Shown: positions 54,760-64,000, counted from the stretch's first letter. The stretch is DNA of 64,000 nucleotides from an uncultured Porphyromonas sp. (GCF_938023125.1 NZ_CALHDW010000018.1:186001-250000); one strand, 5' to 3'. Notes: generated from the letters alone by a model not told the origin. Made by a program: numbers and translations.

Positions 54760-56568
54760 ATGCAAGAAATACGCAATATCGCGATTATCGCCCACGTAGA
54801 CCACGGCAAGACAACACTTGTTGATAAGATGCTACTGGCGGGCAAACTTTTCCGAGACGACAAAGCTACCGAGGTAGATACCTATCTAGATAACAACGCT
54901 ATCGAGCGAGAGCGTGGGATTACCATTGTGAGCAAAAACGTGAGTATTCGCTATCGCGGTGTTAAGATCAATATTATAGATACCCCGGGGCACGCGGACT
55001 TTGGAGGCGAGGTAGAGCGTGTACTTAATATGGCAGATGGATGCCTTCTCTTGGTGGATGCCTTCGAGGGCCCCATGCCACAGACGCGCTTTGTGCTCCA
55101 AAAAGCTCTAAACCTAGGGCTCAAGCCCATTGTGGTAATCAATAAAGTAGACAAACCCAATTGCCGCCCCGGTGAGGTACAAGACATGGTCTTCGACCTG
55201 ATGGCAAGCCTCGATGCCAGTGATGAGCAGTTGGATTTCCCCACCCTCTTTGGTTCGGCAAAACAGAGCTGGATGAGTGAGGACTACAACAATCCCACCG
55301 ACACCATTACCCCCCTATTGGATGCGATTGTAGATCATATACCCCCACCTCCCATGCTGGAGGGGCCGGCGCAGATGCTTATCACTTCGCTCGACTACTC
55401 CTCTTACGTGGGGCGAATTGCCGTGGGGCGCGTGCACAGAGGTACGATCTCCGAGAATAGCGATATTGTACTTTGTCGCCGCGATGGCTCCGTAGTACGT
55501 CAGAAAATAAAGGAGCTCAACACCTTTGAGGGGTTGGGGCGTGCTAAGGCCGAATCGGTCTCCTCAGGCGATATTTGCGCCATTATCGGGTTGGAGTCCT
55601 TTGAGATTGGGGAGACGGTGGCCGATGCTTCTGCTCCCGAACCTCTTACGAGTATCCGTGTGGATGAGCCTACGATGAGTATGCTCTTTACCATCAATAA
55701 CTCCCCCTTCTTTGGCAAAGATGGCAAGTTTGTCACCAGCCGTCATATCCACGACCGTTTGGTCAAAGAGCTGGATAAGAACCTTGCGCTACGTGTAGAG
55801 CCTACCGACTCGGCAGATTCGTGGCTCGTCTATGGGCGAGGCATTCTGCACCTTAGTGTGCTTATCGAGACGATGCGCCGCGAGGGGTATGAGCTCCAAG
55901 TGGGGCAGCCCCAAGTAATCATAAAGGAGATAGATGGGGTCAAATGTGAGCCGATAGAGCAGCTTACGGTCAATCTGCCCGAAGAGTATTCGAGCCGTGT
56001 AATCGACCTAATTACCCGCCGTCGTGGAGAGATGACCTCTATGGAGAGTAAGGGCGATCGCATCATGCTGGAGTTCACCATCCCCTCTCGAGGTATTATC
56101 GGGCTCAACAACTCCGTACTCACGGCTTCGGCAGGGGAGGCGGTAATGGCGCACCGATTTATCGAGTTTGCACCCTGGCGAGGTGAGATACAACGGCGCC
56201 TCAATGGCTCTATTATAGCGATGGAGAGTGGGACGGCTTTTGCCTATGCCCTCAACAACCTCCAGAGCCGAGGCCGATTTTTCATTGCACCGCAAGACGA
56301 GGTGTATGCAGGCCAAGTGATTGGGGAGCATACCAAAGACAACGATCTCGTAGTGAACGTGTGCAAAAGCAAAAAACTGACCAATATGCGCGCCTCGGGT
56401 AGCGATGATAAGGTGGCTCTGGCCCCTCCCGTTGTCTTTAGCCTTGAGGATGCTTTGGAGTATATCAAGGCAGACGAGTACGTAGAGGTTACTCCCAATA
56501 GTATGCGTATGCGCAAGATTATTCTCGACGAACTAGAGCGAAAGCGTCGCTCTCGTAGTGAAGATTAG
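54760..56568 (+). CDS. typA: TypA/BipA ribosome-associated GTPase
   Basis: A 602-residue translational GTPase that helps 50S assembly and growth under stress. G1 is [13 protein letters not shown], switch I has [13 protein letters not shown]3 is [15 protein letters not shown] and G4 is NKVDKPN. Domains II, III and V follow as in EF-G, and the BipA-specific C-terminal part begins near [20 protein letters not shown]. It lacks domain IV as expected. It has its own promoter; a TCCCTCCT/AGGAGGGA hairpin without a T tract lies between it and the next gene. Confidence 0.97.
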   Translation: MQEIRNIAIIAHVDHGKTTLVDKMLLAGKLFRDDKATEVDTYLDNNAIERERGITIVSKNVSIRYRGVKINIIDTPGHADFGGEVERVLNMADGCLLLVDAFEGPMPQTRFVLQKALNLGLKPIVVINKVDKPNCRPGEVQDMVFDLMASLDASDEQLDFPTLFGSAKQSWMSEDYNNPTDTITPLLDAIVDHIPPPPMLEGPAQMLITSLDYSSYVGRIAVGRVHRGTISENSDIVLCRRDGSVVRQKIKELNTFEGLGRAKAESVSSGDICAIIGLESFEIGETVADASAPEPLTSIRVDEPTMSMLFTINNSPFFGKDGKFVTSRHIHDRLVKELDKNLALRVEPTDSADSWLVYGRGILHLSVLIETMRREGYELQVGQPQVIIKEIDGVKCEPIEQLTVNLPEEYSSRVIDLITRRRGEMTSMESKGDRIMLEFTIPSRGIIGLNNSVLTASAGEAVMAHRFIEFAPWRGEIQRRLNGSIIAMESGTAFAYALNNLQSRGRFFIAPQDEVYAGQVIGEHTKDNDLVVNVCKSKKLTNMRASGSDDKVALAPPVVFSLEDALEYIKADEYVEVTPNSMRMRKIILDELERKRRSRSED

Positions 56569-56639
56569 TAAGGGTTCTCTTCCCTCCTGTCCACTTTGGA
56601 GGAGGGACCAATAATATTAACGATCTAAAAAAACTGATT

Positions 56640-57170
56640 ATGAAAGTAAGAAATTTGATTCTCGGGCTAGCCGTAGCTTTCGCCGGATTTGCCTCTTTGG
56701 GAGAGGCTAACGCCCAAAAGACGTTTGAAAAAGGAACGCAGATTGCAAGCCTTATGGTTGGCTTGCCCGGCTCAGGGGCATTCTCTGGCATTGTCGTACC
56801 CCCTCTTACAGCCGTGTATGAGAGAGGTATTGTAAGCAACCTCTTTGGCAACGGTAAGGGTACTATCGGTGTTGGTGCTCAAGGCGGGTATCAGCTTATC
56901 CGTACTGCTCCCGAAACCCATGCTAGCAGCATCTTCGTAGGTGCTCGTGGTGCCTTGCACTATGAGCTCGTATCCAAATTGGATACCTATGCCGGGTTTG
57001 GTCTAGGTTGGGGTTTCTATGGAGGTAATGCCTACAGTGGGACTGCCGGAGCCTTCATCTATCAAGGTTTTGTAGGTGCTCGCTACTATGTGACTCCTAC
57101 TCTTGCTCTTGGTGGTGAGGTAGGTTTGGGTTACTCTCCCTTAAACTTGGGTGTAACCTACCGTTTCTAA
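56640..57170 (+). CDS. Small outer-membrane beta-barrel protein
   Basis: A 176-residue exported protein. The signal peptide ends near GEANAQ (residue 26). The mature part is a series of short strands joined by glycine-rich turns (IGVGAQGGYQLIRT, IFVGARGALHYELV, YAGFGLGWGFYGG, YQGFVGARYYVTPT) and ends in YRF, the usual C-terminal aromatic of outer-membrane barrels. About eight strands fit, as in OmpW/OmpX-like proteins. The function is unknown. It follows typA by 71 bases and may share its transcript. Confidence 0.75.
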   Translation: MKVRNLILGLAVAFAGFASLGEANAQKTFEKGTQIASLMVGLPGSGAFSGIVVPPLTAVYERGIVSNLFGNGKGTIGVGAQGGYQLIRTAPETHASSIFVGARGALHYELVSKLDTYAGFGLGWGFYGGNAYSGTAGAFIYQGFVGARYYVTPTLALGGEVGLGYSPLNLGVTYRF

Positions 57171-57237
57171 GACTAATCTCTTCTTGAGAGAGAGGGATCT
57201 ATCCTCCTCTTGTTAGTTGAGAGGAGATCGCGATCTC

Positions 57238-57274
57238 AGGAGATGCTCCAAGTGGAGGGGCATCTCCTTTTTTT
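57238..57274 (+). terminator. Terminator after the small barrel gene
   Basis: AGGAGATGCTCC pairs with GGGGCATCTCCT (12 bp with one wobble) followed by TTTTTT. Confidence 0.85.
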
Positions 57275-57727
57275 GGTGCGGGAGGGTTGTTTTTTAATAA
57301 AGACTTCTTTACAATTTTACTTTTCCTCGCTATACCCCTATTGTTGACGGATAGTTGGTATTTTCAGCAAGTTCGCTTGTATCTGGCTATCTGAGCCAAG
57401 TGTTTTTTGTTTGGAATAAAATGTAAACAATCTTGTCTTTTTCCCTTGTCTCGTTTTTTTCTATTTCTTTGTATCATGGATAGTATGTGTGCTAGTCTAT
57501 GGTAGGCGTATAATAGATTTAGTTCTCCAGGATGAGTCTTATCTGCTCTCTATACCTACTGTTCGGGGCGCATCGATTTTTTGCTCGCTTGAAGCTGGTT
57601 GACATTGCTTTGTCTTTCCTGAACGCCTTGTGTGGCTTTCGACTGGAGAGAGGATGTTGCATGAAGAATATGGCTCAAGCATAGAAAACAACATATCAAT
57701 TACATTATTAAATCAACAAGAATTACA
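57275..57727. other. Long upstream region of the fimbrial operon
   Basis: About 450 bases without a gene, AT-rich in its first half. No exact TAnnTTTG was found; TATTTCTTTG (57459-57468) comes near it with two extra bases. TTGACA occurs at 57599-57604 without a matching -10. The length suggests a long leader or binding sites for regulators. GGAGAGAGGATGTTGCA (57645-57661) resembles a motif in the leader of the lipoprotein gene at 53.6 kb. Confidence 0.4.
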
Positions 57728-59284
57728 ATGAAAATGAAGATGATGGCGGGCCTTATGCTCGCAACCCTCGGCCTCTTTGCCTCATGTGCAAAGTCTGGGA
57801 GAGAAGTACAAGACCCCAATAAGGAGGGGTCTACGTATGTAGGCGTTACCCTCAATATGGGGGCAAACGATTTTCGTGCCGAAGACGATAACTACAGCAA
57901 AGTAGGTACTTGGAACGGAAAAGACGAGATCAAAACAATCGATGTATATATTGTAGATGTGGCCTCTGGTGTTGTGTCTACCGGTGCGTACAATAAGAGT
58001 AACTTTACGATTACGCAGACAGATGGTGCCGCTTCTATTTCGATCGTGCCCCAAACTGCTATCCGTACTAATCCCGGCCCGAAGAAGGTATATGCCGTTG
58101 TTAATGCTTCGGCAGATGTAACCCTCGCTCTTTCTCAGGCAACTGCTGCAGCCTTCGAGAGTGCTTACAATACGGTAGCTCACGAGCTGGCTGTTACCTC
58201 TGTAGCAACGCACACTGCGGGCAAGGATGTTATCATGGCTTCTAACGCTAAGGAATGCACTATCTACGTTGCTGCCGGCGTAACTGAGGCTCAGGCTCTT
58301 GCCGGTACAAACCGTGCTTCGGTAGAGATGAAGCGTGTAGTTGCCCGCGTACTTGTAACCTCCAACGCAGATACTTATGAAGTAAAGTATAGCGATGGCG
58401 TAACCAAGATGGGTACTGTAAAGAACATCTCTTATGCCGGTGCTCAAGGTGAGAAGAAGTTCTATATCGGTCAGAAGGTAGTTTCTAATCTCATCCAGAC
58501 CCCTGCGTATGGTTATGTGCCCACGGCAATTGCAGATATCTGGGGGACAGGTAGCACGCACTACGACTATAGCGACCTCTTGGCTCACACCTTTACCACG
58601 AATCCTCGTTCTGTTACGACGATTGCAGGTCCTGTTGATGCAAAGAAGATCGGTGAAGAGTCTCTCAAGCACAGCCTCTTTATGTTCGAAGCTTCGCACA
58701 AGTACCAAACTGTTTCTACGAATACAGATGTAAATAGCTACGATGGGGACTTCCGTCGTGGTAACACTCCCTATGTACTTGTTCGCGCTCTCTTCGTGCC
58801 CGAAGCAACTGCTTTTGCTGATGGTGAGGGTGGTAACTATCACGAAGGTCAAACTTTCTACCTCGGTGCAAACAACAAGTTCTACACTACGAAGGCTAAC
58901 GTAACCGATCCTACTAAGGGTGGTGTTGCCGGCCAGAGGTTCCGCACTTATGAGAATGGTAAGGTTCTTTACTATGCATTTGTAAACCCCGATCGCGTAC
59001 CCAATACACTCGATGCTCCTGTATTCCGTAACAATATCTACCGCATCAATATCACAGGCTTCAAGACTATCGGTACAAACTGGAATCCCCTCTTCCCCGA
59101 AGATCCCAGCAATCCTAACCCCGGTGGTCCTAACAACCCTGACCCCAAACCCAATGACGATCCTGTAAATCCCAACCCCTTCGATCCTCAAGATCCTAAT
59201 ACTCCAAAGGAAACTTGGATGAGCGTTGAGATGTCAGTGCTCGCTTGGACAGTCCATACTTACGATATTGAGCTCTCTCTCTAA
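57728..59284 (+). CDS. mfa1: Mfa1-type major fimbrial subunit
   Basis: A 518-residue fimbrillin. The lipobox LFASC has C20, so it is exported as a lipoprotein, like Mfa1 of P. gingivalis. GANDFR-AEDD (R50/A51) is placed as the Arg-gingipain cleavage site of Mfa1. The N-terminal domain has VGTWNGKDEIKTIDVYIVDV. Later RGNTPYVLVRALF, GGVAGQRFRTYENGKVLYYA and VFRNNIYRINITGF match Mfa1. A proline/asparagine-rich linker (about 460-495) leads to the tail MSVEMSVLAWTVHTYDIELS. It polymerises by strand exchange after cleavage. Codon use is that of a highly expressed gene. Confidence 0.93.
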   Translation: MKMKMMAGLMLATLGLFASCAKSGREVQDPNKEGSTYVGVTLNMGANDFRAEDDNYSKVGTWNGKDEIKTIDVYIVDVASGVVSTGAYNKSNFTITQTDGAASISIVPQTAIRTNPGPKKVYAVVNASADVTLALSQATAAAFESAYNTVAHELAVTSVATHTAGKDVIMASNAKECTIYVAAGVTEAQALAGTNRASVEMKRVVARVLVTSNADTYEVKYSDGVTKMGTVKNISYAGAQGEKKFYIGQKVVSNLIQTPAYGYVPTAIADIWGTGSTHYDYSDLLAHTFTTNPRSVTTIAGPVDAKKIGEESLKHSLFMFEASHKYQTVSTNTDVNSYDGDFRRGNTPYVLVRALFVPEATAFADGEGGNYHEGQTFYLGANNKFYTTKANVTDPTKGGVAGQRFRTYENGKVLYYAFVNPDRVPNTLDAPVFRNNIYRINITGFKTIGTNWNPLFPEDPSNPNPGGPNNPDPKPNDDPVNPNPFDPQDPNTPKETWMSVEMSVLAWTVHTYDIELSL

Positions 59285-59320
59285 GTTTCTCTGTTTTTAG
59301 TGACTAAACAACCGCTCCTT

Positions 59321-59372
59321 GGGTAGCTCCACATGCCTCTTACCTTATCTCTTGAGGCATGTAGGGGCTCCC
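59321..59372 (+). promoter_or_regulatory. Intercistronic hairpin between the major subunit and anchor genes
   Basis: ACATGCCTC (59331-59339) pairs perfectly with GAGGCATGT (59354-59362). The flanks GGGTAGCTCC and AGGGGCTCCC extend the stem to about 18 bp with two bulges. No T tract follows, so it is more likely an mRNA-stabilising or attenuating fold than a terminator. Confidence 0.6.
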
Positions 59373-59462
59373 TCGGGGGCACATATTCTCTCTTGCCATC
59401 AATGCTGAGAGCGTTGAATAGGGGAGATTATCCCTTCCATGTAAACAAACAATTTCCTCTGA

Positions 59463-60401
59463 ATGACGAAGTTCCTACAGCGCATCATCCCGCTACTGTT
59501 TTTGTCGCTCGTACTGACGAGCTGCAGTGGATTGATTTTTGAACAGGGCGACGATTGTCCCACCTTGCTTCGCTTTACCCCTTACGTGCAGACTCCCTGT
59601 ATGGATGGCCCGACTTACCCGGAGGGGGTAGATCGCATGACCGTAGTGGTTTTTAATAAGGAGGGAAAACTTCTTGGCTATAAGAGCTTCAAGGATGTTG
59701 TACTTTCCGAAGGGAGTGAGTTTGAGATAGCCCTTTCGGATAATAAGGAGCAGACGTATCGCTGTTACTTTTGGGCGGGCGATGTAGCAGAGGATTACTC
59801 GTATGCTCCCGAGCTCATGGCTCTTCCGAGATTCTTGGAGGGGACCTTTGGGCTACGGCTCACGGCGGACAATCGGCCTGATCGCCCCGTCTTTCACACT
59901 CTCTATCATGGAGAGGTCGCCATAACCCCACCGAGTGGTCACATAGCCGGAGCCTCAACAGTGCTTTATAGTAAGCCGCTCCTTACCGAATACTCCAATG
60001 AATTTATAGTGCGCCTGACAGGGCTATCTGGGGCGATGCCTTGCCGAGTGGAGATTCGCGACAATACTGCGCGCTACCAAATGGATGGGCGTCTCTCCAT
60101 TCCTCAAGTTCCGGTTGTATATGCCGGCGATGTTCCAACGGGAGGAGCACAGCGTGAGACAACGTTCCGAACGCTCCGCCTCGATGATGCCTCGACGCAT
60201 CCCGAGTTGGTTCTGGTTCGCACGGATACGGGGGCCGATCTTCTCCGGTTCGATCTGAAGAAAGATCTTCTCGAGAAGCTACCGGGTTATAGGCCGGAGT
60301 GCGACCACCTCTTTACCATAGATCTTAAGTTCTCCCCCTCTATGGCGGTAGAGATCTCTATCAATGGCTGGGTAGTCCATAGCTACGATATAGAGTTTTA
60401 A
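59463..60401 (+). CDS. mfa2: Mfa2/FimB-type fimbrial anchor lipoprotein
   Basis: A 312-residue lipoprotein (lipobox LTSC, C21). EGVDRMTVVVFNKEGKLLGY is typical of the FimB/Mfa2 family. Members stay lipidated and are not cleaved by gingipain; they cap and anchor the growing fibre in the outer membrane and limit its length. The tail INGWVVHSYDIEF closely resembles the end of the major subunit. It lies 178 bases after the major subunit, behind a strong hairpin, and 59 bases before the next gene. Confidence 0.85.
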   Translation: MTKFLQRIIPLLFLSLVLTSCSGLIFEQGDDCPTLLRFTPYVQTPCMDGPTYPEGVDRMTVVVFNKEGKLLGYKSFKDVVLSEGSEFEIALSDNKEQTYRCYFWAGDVAEDYSYAPELMALPRFLEGTFGLRLTADNRPDRPVFHTLYHGEVAITPPSGHIAGASTVLYSKPLLTEYSNEFIVRLTGLSGAMPCRVEIRDNTARYQMDGRLSIPQVPVVYAGDVPTGGAQRETTFRTLRLDDASTHPELVLVRTDTGADLLRFDLKKDLLEKLPGYRPECDHLFTIDLKFSPSMAVEISINGWVVHSYDIEF

Positions 60402-60460
60402 GCCCCACTCCATACACTCCAACACATATATACACACATATAGACGTCTCTATCGAACGC

Positions 60461-61675
60461 ATGATATCAAAAGTTTTATCGCACTATATATCCTCGGGCA
60501 GACTGTTGCTCCTCCTCACGCTGTTGTGGGGTGGGCTTAGTGGCTGCTCTACGCCCACCCCCTCGGGTGGCGAGAGGGATAATTATCTCTCGGTAGACTT
60601 GACGCTCAGGGCTCAGGCGGATGGTCAGAATACGCTCAATGCTGACCTATTGGATGAAGAGGACAAGGTTCATGAGTTGCGTATCATGCTCTTCCAGAGC
60701 GGGACGCTTAAGTACAATTTGTGCTATAACGTGCCGGGCGGGAGTAGTACTACGTTTGCTTTTGATGGCAATCCTACGGTTCGCCGAGCCGTCTTTCGCG
60801 TGCCCAAGCCGGGTATCTATGATATGGTCGTGATCGCCAATGAGCGTGTGGATGCAACGCAGGGCCCCACTATTACCACGGCCTTGAATGCGGTAACGCA
60901 GCGCAGCGATCTCAATAATATTCGAGTGGCTATGCCCGATCTGTATAAGGAGGGCGCACTGCCTACGATCAAGCTTCGTAGCCCGATGACGGCGGAGTAT
61001 TCGAATGTGGATATGACGCAAGCAGGGACGCAGGCAACGCCCCATGCGATCCTGCTCCCGACGCCTACCCATGGGGTAGAGTTGCTCCGTGGGATGGCCA
61101 AGGTGGAGCTTTTGCTCAAAGATATGGTGGAGGTGCAGCTTCAGGGGAACAACCAGAAGCGTTATGCCTGGATTGGTATTGGCCCGTTCGATCGTCTCTA
61201 CACGATCAAGAGTCTTAATATGTCCAAGTCTTTCACTCTTATGCCGCAGAATCTTTTGACCCCGGCGAGCGAGGTGGCCTCGGGAGTACTCTTCAACGAC
61301 ATTCCGCTCCCTACGGCCCCCAACCCCAAGTGCGTGATAGACCCTACCACGTTTGAGGATTTGAGTATCGGAGGTGTAGCTACGGCCGATTACAAACTCG
61401 CCTTCTATATTCCGGAGTATCTTGCGGCGCCGGCTCTTGCAGTAGGCGATCAGCCCTTCCTCCAGTTCACCTATAAGTATATGAGCGATGTTTGGGACCC
61501 CACGTCTCTTGTGGAGAAGGTCTCTAAGAATCCGATGCAGAACCCGAATGTTGCAGATGCCCGTAAGTATCTGCAGGAGGTAGTCGCCCTGCGAGGCGGC
61601 TCTCTGGTTGCCACCGGCGATTATAGTGTTTACCGCAATAGTTGCTATCGTATTACAGTTCGCTTTAAGGAGTAA
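60461..61675 (+). CDS. Fimbrial accessory or tip subunit, lipoprotein precursor
   Basis: A 404-residue lipoprotein (lipobox LSGC, C29). DEEDKVHELRIMLFQSGTLK has the fimbrillin N-terminal strand pattern, and SVYRNSCYRITVRFKE at the end is the fimbrillin RNxxYxIT close. GVELLRGMAKVELLLKDM is the central conserved patch. By position it corresponds to Mfa3 of P. gingivalis, which bridges the shaft and further tip proteins, but identity to that protein cannot be measured here. The next gene begins 22 bases on, so all four are one operon. Confidence 0.75.
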   Translation: MISKVLSHYISSGRLLLLLTLLWGGLSGCSTPTPSGGERDNYLSVDLTLRAQADGQNTLNADLLDEEDKVHELRIMLFQSGTLKYNLCYNVPGGSSTTFAFDGNPTVRRAVFRVPKPGIYDMVVIANERVDATQGPTITTALNAVTQRSDLNNIRVAMPDLYKEGALPTIKLRSPMTAEYSNVDMTQAGTQATPHAILLPTPTHGVELLRGMAKVELLLKDMVEVQLQGNNQKRYAWIGIGPFDRLYTIKSLNMSKSFTLMPQNLLTPASEVASGVLFNDIPLPTAPNPKCVIDPTTFEDLSIGGVATADYKLAFYIPEYLAAPALAVGDQPFLQFTYKYMSDVWDPTSLVEKVSKNPMQNPNVADARKYLQEVVALRGGSLVATGDYSVYRNSCYRITVRFKE

Positions 61676-61697
61676 TCCCTCAATTATAAGTCTACAC

Positions 61698-64000
61698 ATG
61701 AAGTCTATATTATCATTCCTTTCTAAGAGAGGGACGGCCTCTTTAGGACTGTTCACCCTCCTCTGTCTGTTCTCGACCTTCTCGCTTCGGGCGCAACAAG
61801 CCTCTGATATAAATGTGGTGCCCACGGTCACTAATGGTCGGTGCGAAAGTGATGGAGAGATTACGAGTACGGTTACTTCTCAGAATCCGCTTTACACTAT
61901 ACAGAGCTGCGTCTATACCTACGAAAATGAGACTACGCACGCCCTTGTGACGAGTCAAAATAACACTCTCCCAACCGTTACGGGCCTTCGTGCCGGTAAG
62001 TACACGCTCAAGGTAAAGGTGCTCTTTACCAATGGGGTTACGGTAGAGAAGAGAGTGCCGGGGATTACGGTTACGACCAGTTATCGTAGACCGGTCATCT
62101 CAATAAAGGAGGAGCGCCCTACGCTCAAAGGGTATCCCGATCCTACGGGTATGATTGGAGTGCGAGTGACGAGTGGGAGTGCACAGAATTATACGGTAAG
62201 GCTTATCGATAAGCCGGCCGGCTATACGGGCTACACCGAGTTTACATTTGCATCTACTCCCTATTGGCAGTTTTTCTACAATCTCCCTGCCGGTAAGTAT
62301 AAGGTGCAGGTTTCGGACGATTGTATCTCCTATCCTGCCGAGGAGGTGGAGGTGAAGACCACATCTTCAAGTTTTGTTACTGCTATTGGCGATAACGACC
62401 TTATCCCCATACGAGAGCATTGCGGATGGTATGAGGTTTGGGAACCAAGGAATAGTAGCTTCCCCTACTATAAGGATCTCGATACCATTGCTAAATATTA
62501 CGATGTTACCTTCGCAAAGAAGAGCGACCTTGATGCCAATGCAGCGGGGGTCACTTGGTACGACCTCAAGACGGTTGCTCCGGCACCGGATCCAGCTCAT
62601 GTTATAGCTCGTAAACCAGGGGCCTTTCGTATTATGTTTAGGGATCCGGGAGGTGATTCTTGGTTTAAACTGGGAAGAAGAAGCACGAATGAAAAGCTTT
62701 GGCTTGCCTATCGTCTGAAGAATACGACTCAATTCCAAGCCTATTACTTAGACTATTTTATTGATCAGAACTGGGTGAGTCAGATAGTTGAAGAGCCGGG
62801 TGGAGTCTGTGCCGACTACAAGCGTAAGGTCTACTTATATAGCACTTATCGAAATGATTTTTGTCCCCCTGTTACTGTGTCGGTTGCAGAGGCAGATAAC
62901 CCCACGGTACCTCTAGAGTCGGTAGTCCTTACGACAGATAACATGGAGTCTAGGACGGCCGTGGCACTGAATACGTCCTTCTCTCGATCTAAGAGCTACC
63001 TCTTTACCTATAGGGATGGTAATGGAGATGTCGTTAAATATGAAGTTCAACAATTGATTCCAGACCCCTATATCTCGTATGGAAATACAAGAGACAATAA
63101 TTGTGAGGGGCTCAAGTCGTATACTGTTTACATCCAAGCGCGACAACGTACCGGAGCGTATTATAACAATGTCGTATTTGATGGTTATACCGTTACGCTG
63201 AAGCAGGCGCCCGCGACCTATACGCCTCCCTCTCCTAATGCTTTGCAAGTGGGGGTTCCCTATGTGGTACCTACGGGCTATGGAAATAAACGTTTCTATC
63301 CCTTCTCTTGTGAGACTCTAAATGGGCATGCCTTCCCTAACTACTGCGATCAGTATTGGGTGCTCCCTTCGGGTGAATATATCTTTGAGGTGACAGACCC
63401 TTGTGGGCGTACGAAAGAGCTCAAGATGCCTATCAATAGCGTTATCCCCAAATATACTCCGGGGCCGAAGACACTACAGCCCAAAGCGGTTGTTAAGGAA
63501 TGTGGGCGCATGCGCATCTATCCATTTGCCGGCGGTCATACAGATATTTTACTTAAGGATGGAGTTTCATTTGATACTCCATACGTCCAAATTCAAGAGT
63601 ATCCTAATGGGTTAAGCGAAAACGATATAGAAGTCTTTAATGGCAGTACACTCTCTCGTGGCTCCTATGTGGTTGCCAGTTCGGGTGTAGATCCTAAGAA
63701 GATTTACTTTGATATGCCTTTGGCTCAAGGGAAACTAGGCTTGAGAGTCTCTTGGACTTCTAGTAGCTATTATAGTAATGATAATATAATTTGCCTTCCT
63801 ACCGTTTCCATCGATCTGAATGATCTAAACCTCTCCTATGAGCGAGATACCTATGTGGGCTATAAGTGCCCATCGGGGTCCTATGCTTACATCAATTTCG
63901 AGCCTACCAACTATATAGGGCATCTTGATGTGGAGCTCCGTCCCGCTAATGGAGGCGCGGCTATAAAGACCCTATCGGATGTGGATGTGGTAGCTAATGG
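61698..64000 (+). CDS. Very large secreted adhesin-like protein (3' end outside the window)
   Basis: An open frame of at least 767 codons that runs off the window. The signal peptide reads MKSILSFLSKRGTASLGLFT and ends near SLRAQ; there is no lipobox. The mature part looks like consecutive beta-sandwich modules that end in a similar strand: LRAGKYTLKVKV (residue 97), LPAGKYKVQVSDDC (196) and LPSGEYIFEVTDPC (556). That strand resembles the close of SprB-type adhesin repeats. No vWA domain is seen so far, unlike Mfa5 of P. gingivalis. Position as fourth gene of the fimbrial operon suggests a tip or co-exported adhesin. The C-terminus, which would show a T9SS tail, is not in the window. Confidence 0.72.
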   Translation, partial: MKSILSFLSKRGTASLGLFTLLCLFSTFSLRAQQASDINVVPTVTNGRCESDGEITSTVTSQNPLYTIQSCVYTYENETTHALVTSQNNTLPTVTGLRAGKYTLKVKVLFTNGVTVEKRVPGITVTTSYRRPVISIKEERPTLKGYPDPTGMIGVRVTSGSAQNYTVRLIDKPAGYTGYTEFTFASTPYWQFFYNLPAGKYKVQVSDDCISYPAEEVEVKTTSSSFVTAIGDNDLIPIREHCGWYEVWEPRNSSFPYYKDLDTIAKYYDVTFAKKSDLDANAAGVTWYDLKTVAPAPDPAHVIARKPGAFRIMFRDPGGDSWFKLGRRSTNEKLWLAYRLKNTTQFQAYYLDYFIDQNWVSQIVEEPGGVCADYKRKVYLYSTYRNDFCPPVTVSVAEADNPTVPLESVVLTTDNMESRTAVALNTSFSRSKSYLFTYRDGNGDVVKYEVQQLIPDPYISYGNTRDNNCEGLKSYTVYIQARQRTGAYYNNVVFDGYTVTLKQAPATYTPPSPNALQVGVPYVVPTGYGNKRFYPFSCETLNGHAFPNYCDQYWVLPSGEYIFEVTDPCGRTKELKMPINSVIPKYTPGPKTLQPKAVVKECGRMRIYPFAGGHTDILLKDGVSFDTPYVQIQEYPNGLSENDIEVFNGSTLSRGSYVVASSGVDPKKIYFDMPLAQGKLGLRVSWTSSSYYSNDNIICLPTVSIDLNDLNLSYERDTYVGYKCPSGSYAYINFEPTNYIGHLDVELRPANGGAAIKTLSDVDVVAN

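Noticed and set aside
57599..57604. TTGACA upstream of the fimbrial operon as a sigma-70 -35 box
   Set aside because: No -10 at proper distance, and the phylum uses a different promoter type.
57782..59191. 469-codon open frame antisense to the major fimbrillin
   Set aside because: The sense protein is clearly Mfa1-like; the antisense product is cysteine- and isoleucine-rich without any domain.
60647..61831. 394-codon open frame antisense to the accessory fimbrial gene
   Set aside because: Arginine- and histidine-rich product without domain; explained by the sense codon pattern.

Overview
The window reads as a chromosomal segment of a Porphyromonas-like member of the Bacteroidota. The evidence is internal: Bacteroidota-type promoter elements (TAnnTTTG, sometimes with an upstream TTTG), a Mfa1-type fimbrial operon very like that of Porphyromonas gingivalis, a PorP/SprF-family protein, several secreted proteins with C-terminal tails of the type IX secretion system (T9SS) kind, and the undivided ribosomal-protein supercluster typical of the phylum. 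No species is claimed.

Layout. 1-3.4 kb: the 3' end of bioA, then on the minus strand a family-4 glycosyltransferase and a lipoprotein with a bacterial Ig-like domain. 3.7-10.3 kb: a polyprenyl diphosphate synthase, then a compact run mnmG-uvrC-dtd-MazG-like-deoC. A perfect parS partition site (6722-6737) lies in the mnmG-uvrC gap. 10.5-30.4 kb is a surface/secretome block: a BspA-type LRR protein, an LRR protein of the LxxNxLTGxIP kind, a lamin-tail-domain protein (minus strand), a 1009-residue TPR protein with a downstream outer-membrane barrel, an M16 zinc peptidase, and two adjacent InlJ-like LRR proteins built from one module used four times.

30.7-49.0 kb: the str-S10-spc-alpha supercluster, from rpsL to rplQ, with fusA, secY, map, infA and rpoA, ended by a strong terminator. 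49.4-53.1 kb: a PorP/SprF protein facing a stand-alone pabA/trpG-type amidotransferase, and a BlaI-type repressor with an M56 peptidase-TonB fusion behind a candidate double operator. 53.6-57.2 kb: a small lipoprotein, an initiator tRNA-Met, typA and a small barrel protein. 57.7-64.0 kb: a Mfa1-type fimbrial operon (major subunit, anchor, accessory subunit) continuing into a very long secreted protein that runs off the window.

How it fits together: housekeeping translation and DNA-repair genes flank two surface programmes, T9SS-exported LRR proteins and lipoprotein-derived fimbriae. The main points for follow-up are the parS site, the four-copy LRR module with acidic DxNxNxxxD loops, the candidate BlaI operators, the hairpin between mfa1 and mfa2, and the unfinished adhesin-like gene at the right edge.
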